Shown here: piece after piece, positions 6,049 to 13,069 of the stretch | How the letters are laid out: every line of letters starts with the position of its first letter | How positions within the stretch are numbered: the stretch's first letter is position 1 | Assembly: GCA_051027215.1 (NCBI GenBank) | Contig: JBPCXR010000380.1 | Location: 1-13,069, forward strand | Direction: 5' to 3' | Source of the DNA: CALHVX01 sp051027215 | GTDB lineage: Bacteria > Pseudomonadota > Gammaproteobacteria > Pseudomonadales > Azotimanducaceae | Length of the DNA stretch: 13,069 bases | Notes under the pieces: model-generated | What the model saw: only the letters and a program-made list of their open reading frames with translations | Databases searched by the model: none | Told to the model about the DNA's origin: nothing | Made by a program: the position numbers and the translations under genes

Positions 6049-7149
6049 ATGATCAAACGTCTATTCATTGTTTTGTTCTTGCTGGCACTCGTATTCGGCA
6101 GCATTTTTGGCTGGAAGATCTACCAGCAGCAGCGTGTTCAACATGCCCGAGCAGCAACATCGGCACCAGCGGTTACCGTGTCTTCCGCGCAAGTGAGCAG
6201 CGCCCAGTGGCAACTAAAAATCAGTGCTGTTGGGAGCATGCGGGCGTTTCAGGGCGTTGAGGTTAGTTCTGAGGTGCCAGGTACTGTGGGTAGCATCAGC
6301 TTCGCCAGCGGCGGGCGGGCGAAAGCAGGCACAGTGCTCGTGCAACTCGATGCCACAGCGGAGCAGGCAAAACTACGATCGCTAAGTGCCCAATTAGAGT
6401 TAGCCCGCCTTGACCACCAGCGCGCCCAAGGGCTCAAACAGAAAACCGCTGTTTCTCAAGCACAGTTGGATCGCGCCAAGAGTGAGCTGGAAAGCCTAAC
6501 CGCTCAGGCCGAGGAGCAACAAGCGCTGATTGCTAAGAAGGCCATTCGCGCGCCCTTCGAAGGAGAACTGGGCATCCGGCTGGTCGATGTCGGCGAATAC
6601 GTCTCGCCCGGAACACCAATCGTCACACTGCAACAGCTAAGCCCAATTTTCGCTGATTTCGTCCTGCCCGAACGTCACCTGCAACAGCTTGCTGTCGGGC
6701 AAAAAATCGAATTGGAAGTCGCCGCGTACCCAGGCGAGCAGTTTGTTGGAGAGATTACTGCCATCAGCCCTAAAGTAGAATCCACTACGCGCAACGTCGT
6801 TTTGCAAGCGAGTCTACCCAATGCCGAGCAGCGACTGCGGCCTGGCATGTTCGCTCGGATCAACGTCATCGTCGGCACCGAACAATCGGTGCTGACTTTA
6901 CCGCGCACGGCCATCAGCCGTAATCCCTACGGAGATTCGGTATTCGTGATCCAGCAACAAGGCCCCGATTTAACGGTGCAGCGGCAACAGGTCACCACGG
7001 GTGCATTACGCACTGGACGCATCCAGATCGTCGACGGGCTGAAGCTGGGGGATCGGGTTGTCGGTACTGGCCAGCTCAAGCTCCGCACTGGCCAACGCAT
7101 CCAGATCGACAACTCTTTGATTCTGCCTGAAGGGATTACCGAAGGGTGA
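6049..7149 (+). CDS. RND efflux periplasmic adaptor (membrane fusion protein)
   Basis: A 366-residue HlyD/AcrA-type adaptor that links an inner-membrane RND pump to an outer-membrane channel. An N-terminal hydrophobic segment (about 4-22) serves as signal-anchor. The protein has no lipobox cysteine, so it is probably not a lipoprotein. The barrel-sandwich (lipoyl-like) halves lie at about 67-101 and 163-195, the latter with KAIRAPFEGELGIRLVDVG. A short coiled-coil hairpin (about 103-162, rich in Ala, Leu, Gln and Glu) separates them. The beta-barrel domain follows at about 197-275 and the membrane-proximal domain at about 283-352. Its stop codon overlaps the start of the permease gene, so the two are translationally coupled and should form one pump. 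The short hairpin resembles the MexE/MdtA-like compact class. Substrate unknown. No regulator or outer-membrane channel gene is adjacent. Confidence 0.93.
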   Translation: MIKRLFIVLFLLALVFGSIFGWKIYQQQRVQHARAATSAPAVTVSSAQVSSAQWQLKISAVGSMRAFQGVEVSSEVPGTVGSISFASGGRAKAGTVLVQLDATAEQAKLRSLSAQLELARLDHQRAQGLKQKTAVSQAQLDRAKSELESLTAQAEEQQALIAKKAIRAPFEGELGIRLVDVGEYVSPGTPIVTLQQLSPIFADFVLPERHLQQLAVGQKIELEVAAYPGEQFVGEITAISPKVESTTRNVVLQASLPNAEQRLRPGMFARINVIVGTEQSVLTLPRTAISRNPYGDSVFVIQQQGPDLTVQRQQVTTGALRTGRIQIVDGLKLGDRVVGTGQLKLRTGQRIQIDNSLILPEGITEG

Positions 7150-10100
7150 AACTCACGGCAACGTTCGTCGAACGGCCAGTGTTGGCAACGGTCATCAGTC
7201 TGCTAATTCTGCTAATCGGTCTAAGGTCCCTCACGCTACTGGAACTCAGAGAGTACCCAAGAGCTGAACGAGCCGTAGTCATGGTGACGACGGCCTACCC
7301 CGGCGCGGATGCAGATCTAGTGGAGAGCTTCATCACCTCGCCATTGCAACGGGCAATTTCAGAAGCCAAGGGCATTGACTACCTTGTCGCTCATTCCCGA
7401 CAAGGCGTGTCGACAATTGAAGCCAATATGGCGATCAACTACGACCCCAATGCGGCCATAGCTGAAATTCAGAGCAAAGTCGCCAGCCAAAGAAGTGTTC
7501 TACCCAGGGAGGCGTTAGATCCAGTCATCGATCTTCGTACGGGCTCCACCTTCGCACTGCTCTATCTTGCATTCGTTAGCGAATCTATGTCGCCCAGTCA
7601 GATTACTGACTATTTGATGCGCGGACCGATCCCGAAGCTGCAGGCCATCGATGGAGTTGCCAAAGCGCAGATCAGCGGAAATCAGGAGTTTGCCATGCGG
7701 CTATGGTTAGATCCGCAGCGCATGACCGCACTCAACGTTACTGCAGCTGATGTACGCGATGCGCTGCTGCGCAACAACGTGCAGGCGGGCATTGGTCAAA
7801 CCAAGGACGATTTGACGAGCATTGACCTCACCGCCACCACAGATATCGCCACCGTGGAAGCGTTTCGCTCTCTGGTCATTCGTTCTGACGAACGATCGCT
7901 AGTACGCATGCAGGATATTGCCGAGGTGTCACTGGGCCCCAAGAACTTTAATCAGACCAGCTGGTTTAACGGCACACCCGCCATCATGGTAGCGATCGAA
8001 GCCGCGCCTGGTGCGAATCCAATCGATGTTTCTCACGAAGTCCGAAGCACCGTCGATGAAATCAGCACGCAGCTACCCCAGTCATTGCTGCTACATAAAG
8101 TGCATGACGGCAGTCAGTATATTGAAGATTCTATTGCCGAGGTCGTACGCACACTAGCTGAAGCATTAATCATTGTGCTATTCATCATCCTCCTGTCTTT
8201 AGGCTCTTGGCACGCAGCAATCGTACCGGCGTTGTCGGTGCCGTTGGCCTTGATTGGCGCCGCGACGCTGATGCTAATGATGGGTTTTTCTCTCAACCTG
8301 TTAACTTTGCTGGCGATGCTGCTGGCAATTGGCCTGGTCGTTGACGACGCCATCGTGGTGGTCGAAAACGTTCACCGGCACATCCTAATGGGCAAAACGG
8401 CGTTTCAGGCGGCAGTGGATGGAGCCCAAGAACTGGGCTTACCGATCATCTCTATGACAACCACATTGTTGGCCGTCTACGCTCCCATCGCCTTCGTTGG
8501 CGGGCTGGCTGGCATCCTATTTTCTGAATTTGCGTTCTCTTTAGCCGCAGCTGTACTCATTTCCGGCATCGTGGCATTAACGTTTTCGCCTATGTTATCT
8601 GCCAAAGTACTATCCGGTAGTGCCGAAGCCGGTCGCTTCGAAACGATGGTGGAACACCTCTTCGAGCGAATGGCTAAGGGTTACAAGTCTTTGCTCCGCA
8701 GCTCACTAAGGTTCCCGAGTGTAATCGTCGTCTTTGCCCTGGCCGTTGTGGTTAGCATCTACTTTATGTTCGTGACCAGCACCAACGAGCTCTCCCCAAC
8801 AGAAGACCGGGAGGTCCTCAATGTACAGATGAAGGCGCCGGAAACTGCGACCTTGGAATATGCCGCCGTACACGCACGCGAAATCGTCAAAATTTACGAG
8901 TCCTTTCCCGAGTACTTGCGCAGCTTTCTGCTGGTAGGCGGTGGCGGTTCGCCGGCAACGACTTTCGGCGGTGTTCGGTTCCAACCGATTGCCGAACGAT
9001 CTCGAAGCCAAGACGAGATTCACGCCGAGCTTCAACAACGGGTTGGTAACATCGCAGGAGTGCAAACAGCGATATTCTCCTTCCCTTCGCTACCAGGAGC
9101 GGCTCAGGGCGCGCCCTTGCAGTTTGTGATCACCTCAGACCAGAGTTATGAGCAGTTAGATGGGCTCGCAGGTCAATTGATTCAGGCCGCCTACCAGAGC
9201 GGAAAGTTCGCGTTCGTAAACAAATCCATGGAAATTGCACTGCCGCAGACCAGCGTGAAGATCGATAGAGATCGTGCGGGTGACCTGGGCGTAGAGATGA
9301 GCGATATCGCCGTTACATTGGCCACCATGCTGGGCGGTAACTATGTCAATCGGTTTTCACTACAGGGGCGCAGCTACGAGGTGATACCAAAAGTCGAGCG
9401 AGTGTTTAGAGCAGACCACGCCATGTTAGACGACTACTACGTGCGCGGAGCGTCCGGTGAGCTCATCGCTCTCGGCAGCTTGGTCACATTCGAACACAGC
9501 GTGGAGCCGACCGCTCGCACTCAGTTTCAACAGCTCAACTCAGTGACCATTAATGGCGTGATGGCACCGGGCATTGTTCTTGGAGACGCCATCGAATTCA
9601 TGGAGACCAAAGCTAGCGAACTGTTTCCTAGCGAATTCAGCTACGACTACCTAGGGGAATCCCGGCAGTTCAAGCAGCAAGGCAATGCCTTGACGCTGAC
9701 GTTCTTTCTATCTTTATTGGTGATTTATCTCGTTCTTGCCGCTCAGTTCGAAAGTTGGCGAGACCCCTTGATCATATTGATTTCTGTACCGCTCTCAATT
9801 GCCGGAGCCATGATTTTCGTAACCTTAGGTTTTGCAACGATCAACCTGTACACACAGGTGGGGCTGATCACACTGATAGGTCTGATTGCAAAAAACGGCA
9901 TTTTAATCGTAGATTTTGCCAACCGGCTGCAGATCGAAGAAGGTCAAGCCATCCACGACGCGGTTCTGAACGCAGCCGCGATACGGCTACGGCCGATCCT
10001 GATGACGACTGTCGCGATGCTGGTAGCCATGGTGCCGTTGTTGATCGCCTCAGGACCGGGCGCCGTGAGTCGATTTCAGATCGGCTTGGTGATTGCTACT

Positions 10101-10190
10101 GGCTTAGGAATCGGCACCTTGTTTACTTTGTTCGTTGTGCCTGGTTTCTATTTACTGCTGGCGAAGTCCCACAGGCGCCAGACTGACTAA
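7146..10190 (+). CDS. RND efflux permease (HAE1/AcrB-like proton antiporter)
   Basis: A 1014-residue inner-membrane resistance-nodulation-division pump, near the usual 1030-1050 of AcrB/MexB. It has the duplicated layout: TM1 at about 10-30, a large periplasmic loop, TM2-6 at about 335-490, TM7 at about 525-543, a second periplasmic loop, and TM8-12 at about 850-1007. Proton-relay residues are present: D400 and D401 in TM4 (GLVVDDAIVVVEN), K916 in TM10 (GLIAKNG) and R949 in the RLRPILMTT motif. These mark the drug-efflux HAE1 type rather than the heavy-metal type. The start is GTG at 7146, giving a GTGA overlap with the adaptor stop, which indicates translational coupling. It probably exports hydrophobic or amphipathic compounds with the adaptor and a channel encoded elsewhere. 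The substrate range cannot be read from sequence. Confidence 0.95.
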   Translation: MKLTATFVERPVLATVISLLILLIGLRSLTLLELREYPRAERAVVMVTTAYPGADADLVESFITSPLQRAISEAKGIDYLVAHSRQGVSTIEANMAINYDPNAAIAEIQSKVASQRSVLPREALDPVIDLRTGSTFALLYLAFVSESMSPSQITDYLMRGPIPKLQAIDGVAKAQISGNQEFAMRLWLDPQRMTALNVTAADVRDALLRNNVQAGIGQTKDDLTSIDLTATTDIATVEAFRSLVIRSDERSLVRMQDIAEVSLGPKNFNQTSWFNGTPAIMVAIEAAPGANPIDVSHEVRSTVDEISTQLPQSLLLHKVHDGSQYIEDSIAEVVRTLAEALIIVLFIILLSLGSWHAAIVPALSVPLALIGAATLMLMMGFSLNLLTLLAMLLAIGLVVDDAIVVVENVHRHILMGKTAFQAAVDGAQELGLPIISMTTTLLAVYAPIAFVGGLAGILFSEFAFSLAAAVLISGIVALTFSPMLSAKVLSGSAEAGRFETMVEHLFERMAKGYKSLLRSSLRFPSVIVVFALAVVVSIYFMFVTSTNELSPTEDREVLNVQMKAPETATLEYAAVHAREIVKIYESFPEYLRSFLLVGGGGSPATTFGGVRFQPIAERSRSQDEIHAELQQRVGNIAGVQTAIFSFPSLPGAAQGAPLQFVITSDQSYEQLDGLAGQLIQAAYQSGKFAFVNKSMEIALPQTSVKIDRDRAGDLGVEMSDIAVTLATMLGGNYVNRFSLQGRSYEVIPKVERVFRADHAMLDDYYVRGASGELIALGSLVTFEHSVEPTARTQFQQLNSVTINGVMAPGIVLGDAIEFMETKASELFPSEFSYDYLGESRQFKQQGNALTLTFFLSLLVIYLVLAAQFESWRDPLIILISVPLSIAGAMIFVTLGFATINLYTQVGLITLIGLIAKNGILIVDFANRLQIEEGQAIHDAVLNAAAIRLRPILMTTVAMLVAMVPLLIASGPGAVSRFQIGLVIATGLGIGTLFTLFVVPGFYLLLAKSHRRQTD

Positions 10191-10202
10191 CCGCTCGTCG
10201 GG

Positions 10203-10532
10203 CTAACCCAGTATTTGCCAGCTCAATCCGTACACCGCGAATAACGTCGCCGCGGAGCCAACAACGGAGATGATGACGCTCACGAGAATACAACTACCAG
10301 CACGATAGTCGGGTCGCTTCTTAAACTCGTAGTTCATCAGGTAAGCAGCGAGCACCACACCGCCAACACCGAGCACAAAAGAACCGAAGATCGCACCGAG
10401 AGACATCTTCATCGCCAGGGTCGGTGGAAAATAGACTGAAGGACGATGAATCAAGCCGTACATCGAGCCCATCAGCCAGAAACTCGCAACGCTAACAAGT
10501 AGAACGGCAGCCAAAAAGAGAACAAATTCCAT
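10203..10532 (-). CDS. Small three-helix membrane protein, function unknown
   Basis: A 109-residue protein that I do not recognise. It has three hydrophobic segments suited to span the inner membrane: about 3-24, 44-66 and 79-107. Between the second and third is a short charged, Tyr-containing loop (NYEFKKRPDYR); between the first and second lies YGLIHRPSVYFPPT. There is no signal-peptidase site or catalytic motif. The strand-consistent hydrophobic composition and convergent ending, 12 bases after the RND permease stop, support a real gene, but the ATG at 10532 has no good ribosome binding site. It shares strand with the macro-domain gene 243 bases upstream, and that gap makes an operon doubtful. 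Confidence 0.7.
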   Translation of the reverse strand: MEFVLFLAAVLLVSVASFWLMGSMYGLIHRPSVYFPPTLAMKMSLGAIFGSFVLGVGGVVLAAYLMNYEFKKRPDYRAGSCILVSVIISVVGSAATLFAVYGLSWQILG

Positions 10533-10775
10533 AGGAACAGTCGAAGCGTGATGAACGGTTGTCTTGCACCGACGTTTGCGGTCTAGACGATTAACTATAG
10601 AGCCACTGTACTACAGAGGCACTTCGTCACCATGATTCCGCAAATTCAATGCTAGTACGTGGCACTCGGTCACACATCGAACTGCTCTGGATCGCGCAAA
10701 CGACAGCGAACAGGCCCTCAAACAGACATCGAGCCCTTTGCCCAGAGAATCTAACTCACGATGATCGGATGAGCC

Positions 10776-11276
10776 TTATTCTTCACCCGCTTCGTTAGCG
10801 TGGTATTCCTCATAGATGTAGATGGGCTGCTTTAGATCGCCCAAATGCTGTTCAATCAGAGCAAACACATCGCCCCAATCGAGTCCTCCCACACCAGTGG
10901 CCAAACGCGGCAAGGCTACGCTTGTAAAGCCTTCCTCGACGATGAGATCTCGCAATTTTTTTAGGGCAAGATTCACGTTGTGCATAGTCGCTTTGCCCGG
11001 GTGCCCCTTTTTCGATGGTGCCGGCTCTTGGGTGAGCAGATTGACTATTCGCTGTCCGCCAGTTCCGCCCCAAGTCCACAGACCACCGGGCTTTGGGTGA
11101 TTCACCTGACAGTAGTGGCGAAAATCTTTGACCATCGCTGGATGGTCTTTGCGCAACGCCAGTGCTAACCCCTGATCGAAGTGATCCCCGGGAGCCACGC
11201 CGTGGGCGATTGCCTGCGCTTTGCTCAACAATATGTCTCCACTCACCTTCTTTAGCATTGCATTCGCCCGCGACAT
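10776..11276 (-). CDS. Macro-domain (ADP-ribose-binding) protein
   Basis: A 166-residue, single-domain cytoplasmic macro protein. Macro domains bind ADP-ribose and often remove it from proteins, nucleic acids or O-acetyl-ADP-ribose. Visible motifs are VSGDILLSKAQAIAHGVAPG at about 11-30 (first ligand-binding strand and loop), DHFDQGLALALRK just after, GLWTWGG at about 65-71, NLLTQEP at about 79-85 and ALPRLATGVGGLDW at about 120-133 (phosphate-binding loop). The layout resembles the TARG1/DarG-like branch. However, the lysine that TARG1 uses in its LITK segment seems to be Gln in NLLTQ here, so hydrolase activity by that mechanism is uncertain. No DarT-like toxin lies beside it. The start at 11276 has a weak ribosome site; M7 (11258) is a plausible alternative and keeps the whole domain. 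Physiological role unknown. Confidence 0.88.
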   Translation of the reverse strand: MSRANAMLKKVSGDILLSKAQAIAHGVAPGDHFDQGLALALRKDHPAMVKDFRHYCQVNHPKPGGLWTWGGTGGQRIVNLLTQEPAPSKKGHPGKATMHNVNLALKKLRDLIVEEGFTSVALPRLATGVGGLDWGDVFALIEQHLGDLKQPIYIYEEYHANEAGEE

Positions 11277-11399
11277 TACAAAACACTTATCTCAACCTAT
11301 GCCGGTGATGAGGTCCATACGTAGATGTACCATTGAGGAATTAGGAAAACATCGGGCTGGCTCGCATCGCTAGAGCGCCACAGATCACTCGGTCTCACA

Positions 11400-12713
11400 C
11401 TATTGGGAGCGAAACGTTACCGCCACTGGCTTCAGCTGATTTTCCTCCCCCAGCTCCGACATCAGCTCCCCATACGCATTGAGCCCCCAACCGTAGCCGC
11501 GACCCTCCCGATCAATAGCGAATGCATGATCCGGACCAGCAACTATTTTTGTGATTGCCGAAAGTCCCGCAATACGCGTAGGTACACGTGTACGTTCCAT
11601 TGAACCAGTGCGGCCTAACTTCCCTTGGGAGGAGTTGCCCCAGGAGTACACATCACCACTCTGACTGAGCGCCAGACTATAGCCTCTACCCGCTGCTACT
11701 GCCTGAATATCACTGAGCCCAGCAATTTGCACAGGTGTTGGATGACTCTGTGCGCCGTCTTGGATTCCGAGTGCAAACTCGGCATTGTGGCCCCAACCCC
11801 AGACCGAGCCGTCTTCGCGCACCGCCAGAGTGTGATTGTTACCCGCAGCCAGGGCTACCACTGAATCAAGAACCACGGTAACCGGAACCAGCGAGAACGT
11901 CCTCGAGGCCGCAGCAGTTTGACTATTGCTAAAGCCCATAGAGGGAACGTCCGGATTACCCAAATTCGCGTAATTGTTGCCGCCCCAGGACCTTATGGTG
12001 CCATCCTCCAGCAAGGCGAAGGCCGAGCTACCACCTGCCGCAATGGCCTTAGCCCTAAACCCAAGATCGACGGGTATTGCGCTATCCTGCAGGGATCCAT
12101 GGCCAAGCCCCCCAGCATCGTTAACGCCAAATGTCGACACAGAGCCATCGTCCTTGCGAATAATCGTGAAGTTTGTATCGACCGCAATGTCGATAACATT
12201 GCTGATGCCCAAGGCCACCGGAGTTGACACATCAGTCGTTGGCATTGGACCAAGTCGTTCGTCCGCACCGTAGCCTGCGCCCCAAAGTTCACCGTCTTCG
12301 CTCAGGTACAGTGACATGGATGAGCCTGCAGCCACTTTGACGATTGGCGGAAGCCCTTCCACCGGCACCGGAAAGTAACAATACTCGTTCTGGGGCCAAC
12401 CGAGTTGGCCGTTACCACCTAAGCCGCAACTGTAGACACTGCCATCGGCGGTCAACAGTGCCGAATGTTGGGAACCGGCTGCGATCTGCACGATGGTGGT
12501 AGACCCCGATGTGCTGTTAGTCGACACAGAGTCTGTTGTATTGGGCGTTATGGACACGCTGACATCCACCATCTCGTCGTCTTGGTCGACCGTCGACGGT
12601 TCCTCTGGTGAGCAGGCAACACAGAACAGCCACAGTAACGGTATGAGGCGCCAGAGGAGCAAGTCTCGTGGGCGGTTACTGCATTGTGCTGCCTGTTGAA
12701 TGCTGGCTGTCAT
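11400..12713 (-). CDS. RCC1-repeat beta-propeller lipoprotein
   Basis: A 437-residue exported protein. A hydrophobic stretch (about 20-33) ends in CVAC, a plausible lipobox with Cys34 as the lipidated residue; Ser follows at +2, which would favour outer-membrane sorting. A Ser/Thr- and acid-rich linker (about 36-73) precedes seven RCC1-type repeats beginning near 74, 124, 173, 221, 284, 336 and 387. Each shows the pattern (I/V)xxIAAGxxHSxALxxDGxVxxWGxNxxGxLG, predicting a seven-bladed propeller. Repeat 4 is followed by an insertion of about 12-15 residues. RCC1 propellers are protein-interaction scaffolds; bacterial ones are often surface proteins of unknown target. The start is put at the second of two adjacent ATGs because AAGGAGG is only two bases from the first but five from the second. 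The PEGA-like gene ends 54 bases upstream on the same strand. Confidence 0.9.
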   Translation of the reverse strand: MTASIQQAAQCSNRPRDLLLWRLIPLLWLFCVACSPEEPSTVDQDDEMVDVSVSITPNTTDSVSTNSTSGSTTIVQIAAGSQHSALLTADGSVYSCGLGGNGQLGWPQNEYCYFPVPVEGLPPIVKVAAGSSMSLYLSEDGELWGAGYGADERLGPMPTTDVSTPVALGISNVIDIAVDTNFTIIRKDDGSVSTFGVNDAGGLGHGSLQDSAIPVDLGFRAKAIAAGGSSAFALLEDGTIRSWGGNNYANLGNPDVPSMGFSNSQTAAASRTFSLVPVTVVLDSVVALAAGNNHTLAVREDGSVWGWGHNAEFALGIQDGAQSHPTPVQIAGLSDIQAVAAGRGYSLALSQSGDVYSWGNSSQGKLGRTGSMERTRVPTRIAGLSAITKIVAGPDHAFAIDREGRGYGWGLNAYGELMSELGEENQLKPVAVTFRSQ

Positions 12714-12718
12714 CATCG

Positions 12719-12725
12719 CCTCCTT
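12719..12725 (-). promoter_or_regulatory. Strong ribosome binding site of the RCC1 gene
   Basis: AAGGAGG, a near-complete match to the anti-Shine-Dalgarno sequence, with a two-base spacer to ATG 12716 and a five-base spacer to ATG 12713. The spacing favours 12713. Confidence 0.7.
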
Positions 12726-12749
12726 TCCTGCACGCTGATCAATTCAAGG

Positions 12750-12775
12750 ATCGGCAAAAATCTTCGCCTAAGGCG
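12750..12775 (-). terminator. Possible weak terminator after the PEGA-like gene
   Basis: CGCC-TTA-GGCG (12765-12775, minus strand) is a perfect inverted repeat overlapping the TAG stop codon. It is followed after four bases by TTTTT. The stem is only four pairs, so termination would be inefficient at best and readthrough into the RCC1 gene is likely. Confidence 0.25.
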
Positions 12776-13069
12776 CGCGGTACTCCAACACTACCTCTGC
12801 TCGCTCATGGGCTTTAACCACAACTTCTTGAGCAGGGGTATCCGCGCGTTTCGGATCAACCTTGTAGCGCCCGGGAAGGAACTTCTTGGCAACTCCCGGA
12901 CGCATAAACCCGTTGAGAATTGCTTGCCCATCCAGCGGGTACACGGACGCGCGGTTGGGGGGTTTCTCATAATGTGCGGAGGGAGCAAATTTCACTACGA
13001 TCTCACCCAGCGGTTTAGGTTGAAACACCGCTTCAACGGTTTCGTTGCTCTTCACAGTCACTGCTATAG
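12768..13069 (-). CDS. C-terminal part of a protein with tandem PEGA-like repeats (5'-truncated by window edge)
   Basis: About 99 codons are visible before the TAG at 12768-12770. The frame stays open to the right edge with no ribosome site before the in-window GTG (13061), so the gene surely starts outside. The visible part contains the end of one repeat and a whole second one: TVKSNETVEAVF near its start matches VVKAHERAEVVL about 79 residues later. The second unit (IVVKFAPSAHY, RASVYPLDGQA, FLPGRYKV) resembles PEGA or carboxypeptidase-regulatory-like beta-sandwich domains, found in exported or envelope proteins. Nothing catalytic is visible. It lies on the same strand as the RCC1 lipoprotein gene, 54 bases upstream, suggesting a shared transcript. 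The domain family is a pattern-based judgement. Confidence 0.75.
   Translation of the reverse strand, partial: IAVTVKSNETVEAVFQPKPLGEIVVKFAPSAHYEKPPNRASVYPLDGQAILNGFMRPGVAKKFLPGRYKVDPKRADTPAQEVVVKAHERAEVVLEYRAP

Noticed and set aside
9755..10186. Plus-strand open frame of 143 codons inside the RND permease
   Set aside because: The recognised permease continues through this stretch in another frame with intact TM8-12 and proton-relay residues, so this is a shadow rather than a frameshifted gene.
10852..11286. Second minus-strand frame overlapping the macro-domain gene
   Set aside because: It overlaps a confident macro domain in another frame and shows no domain or ribosome site.
1..13069. 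CRISPR arrays, insertion sequences, tRNA or rRNA genes, prophage genes
   Set aside because: I looked for direct-repeat arrays, transposase motifs, tRNA-like cloverleafs and integrase genes on both strands and recognised none.

Overview
The window is chromosomal DNA of a Gram-negative bacterium. It encodes a TonB-dependent outer-membrane receptor, an inner-membrane RND pump with its periplasmic adaptor, and an apparent outer-membrane lipoprotein. Clear AGGAGG-type ribosome binding sites, GTG as well as ATG starts, moderate GC and protein families common in aquatic gammaproteobacteria (TonB receptor beside thiolase/DUF35 lipid genes) suggest Gammaproteobacteria. That placement is inferred from gene content; there is no rRNA or other marker gene here.

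Layout. Positions 1-375 hold no convincing gene, only several hairpin-capable inverted repeats. On the minus strand, 376-2742 encodes a TonB-dependent receptor with its own promoter (about 2774-2801). Upstream of it, 5742 down to 3039 (minus) is a closely spaced three-gene set: an exported HtrA-like serine protease, a thiolase-superfamily protein, and a small DUF35 zinc-ribbon/OB-fold protein. A divergent region (5743-6048) separates this set from a plus-strand efflux operon: RND periplasmic adaptor (6049-7149) and RND permease (7146-10190), with overlapping stop and start codons. The rest is minus strand: a three-helix membrane protein of unknown function (10203-10532), a stand-alone macro-domain protein (10776-11276), a seven-repeat RCC1-type beta-propeller lipoprotein (11400-12713), and the C-terminal part of a protein with PEGA-like tandem repeats that runs off the right edge (12768-13069).

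How the genes may work together. The most informative part is the thiolase/DUF35 pair. The thiolase-like protein lacks the catalytic cysteine, and both positions normally held by oxyanion-hole/catalytic histidines are tyrosine. This is the pattern described for the steroid side-chain retro-aldolase Ltp2, which works as a complex with a DUF35 domain (ChsH2-DUF35). The pair is therefore better read as a candidate CoA-ester aldolase than as a thiolase. The nearby TonB receptor could import a related hydrophobic substrate, but that link rests only on proximity. The RND pair is a complete inner-membrane/periplasm efflux unit without its own outer-membrane channel or regulator. The RCC1 lipoprotein and the PEGA-like protein upstream of it are 54 bases apart on the same strand and may form a cell-envelope module.
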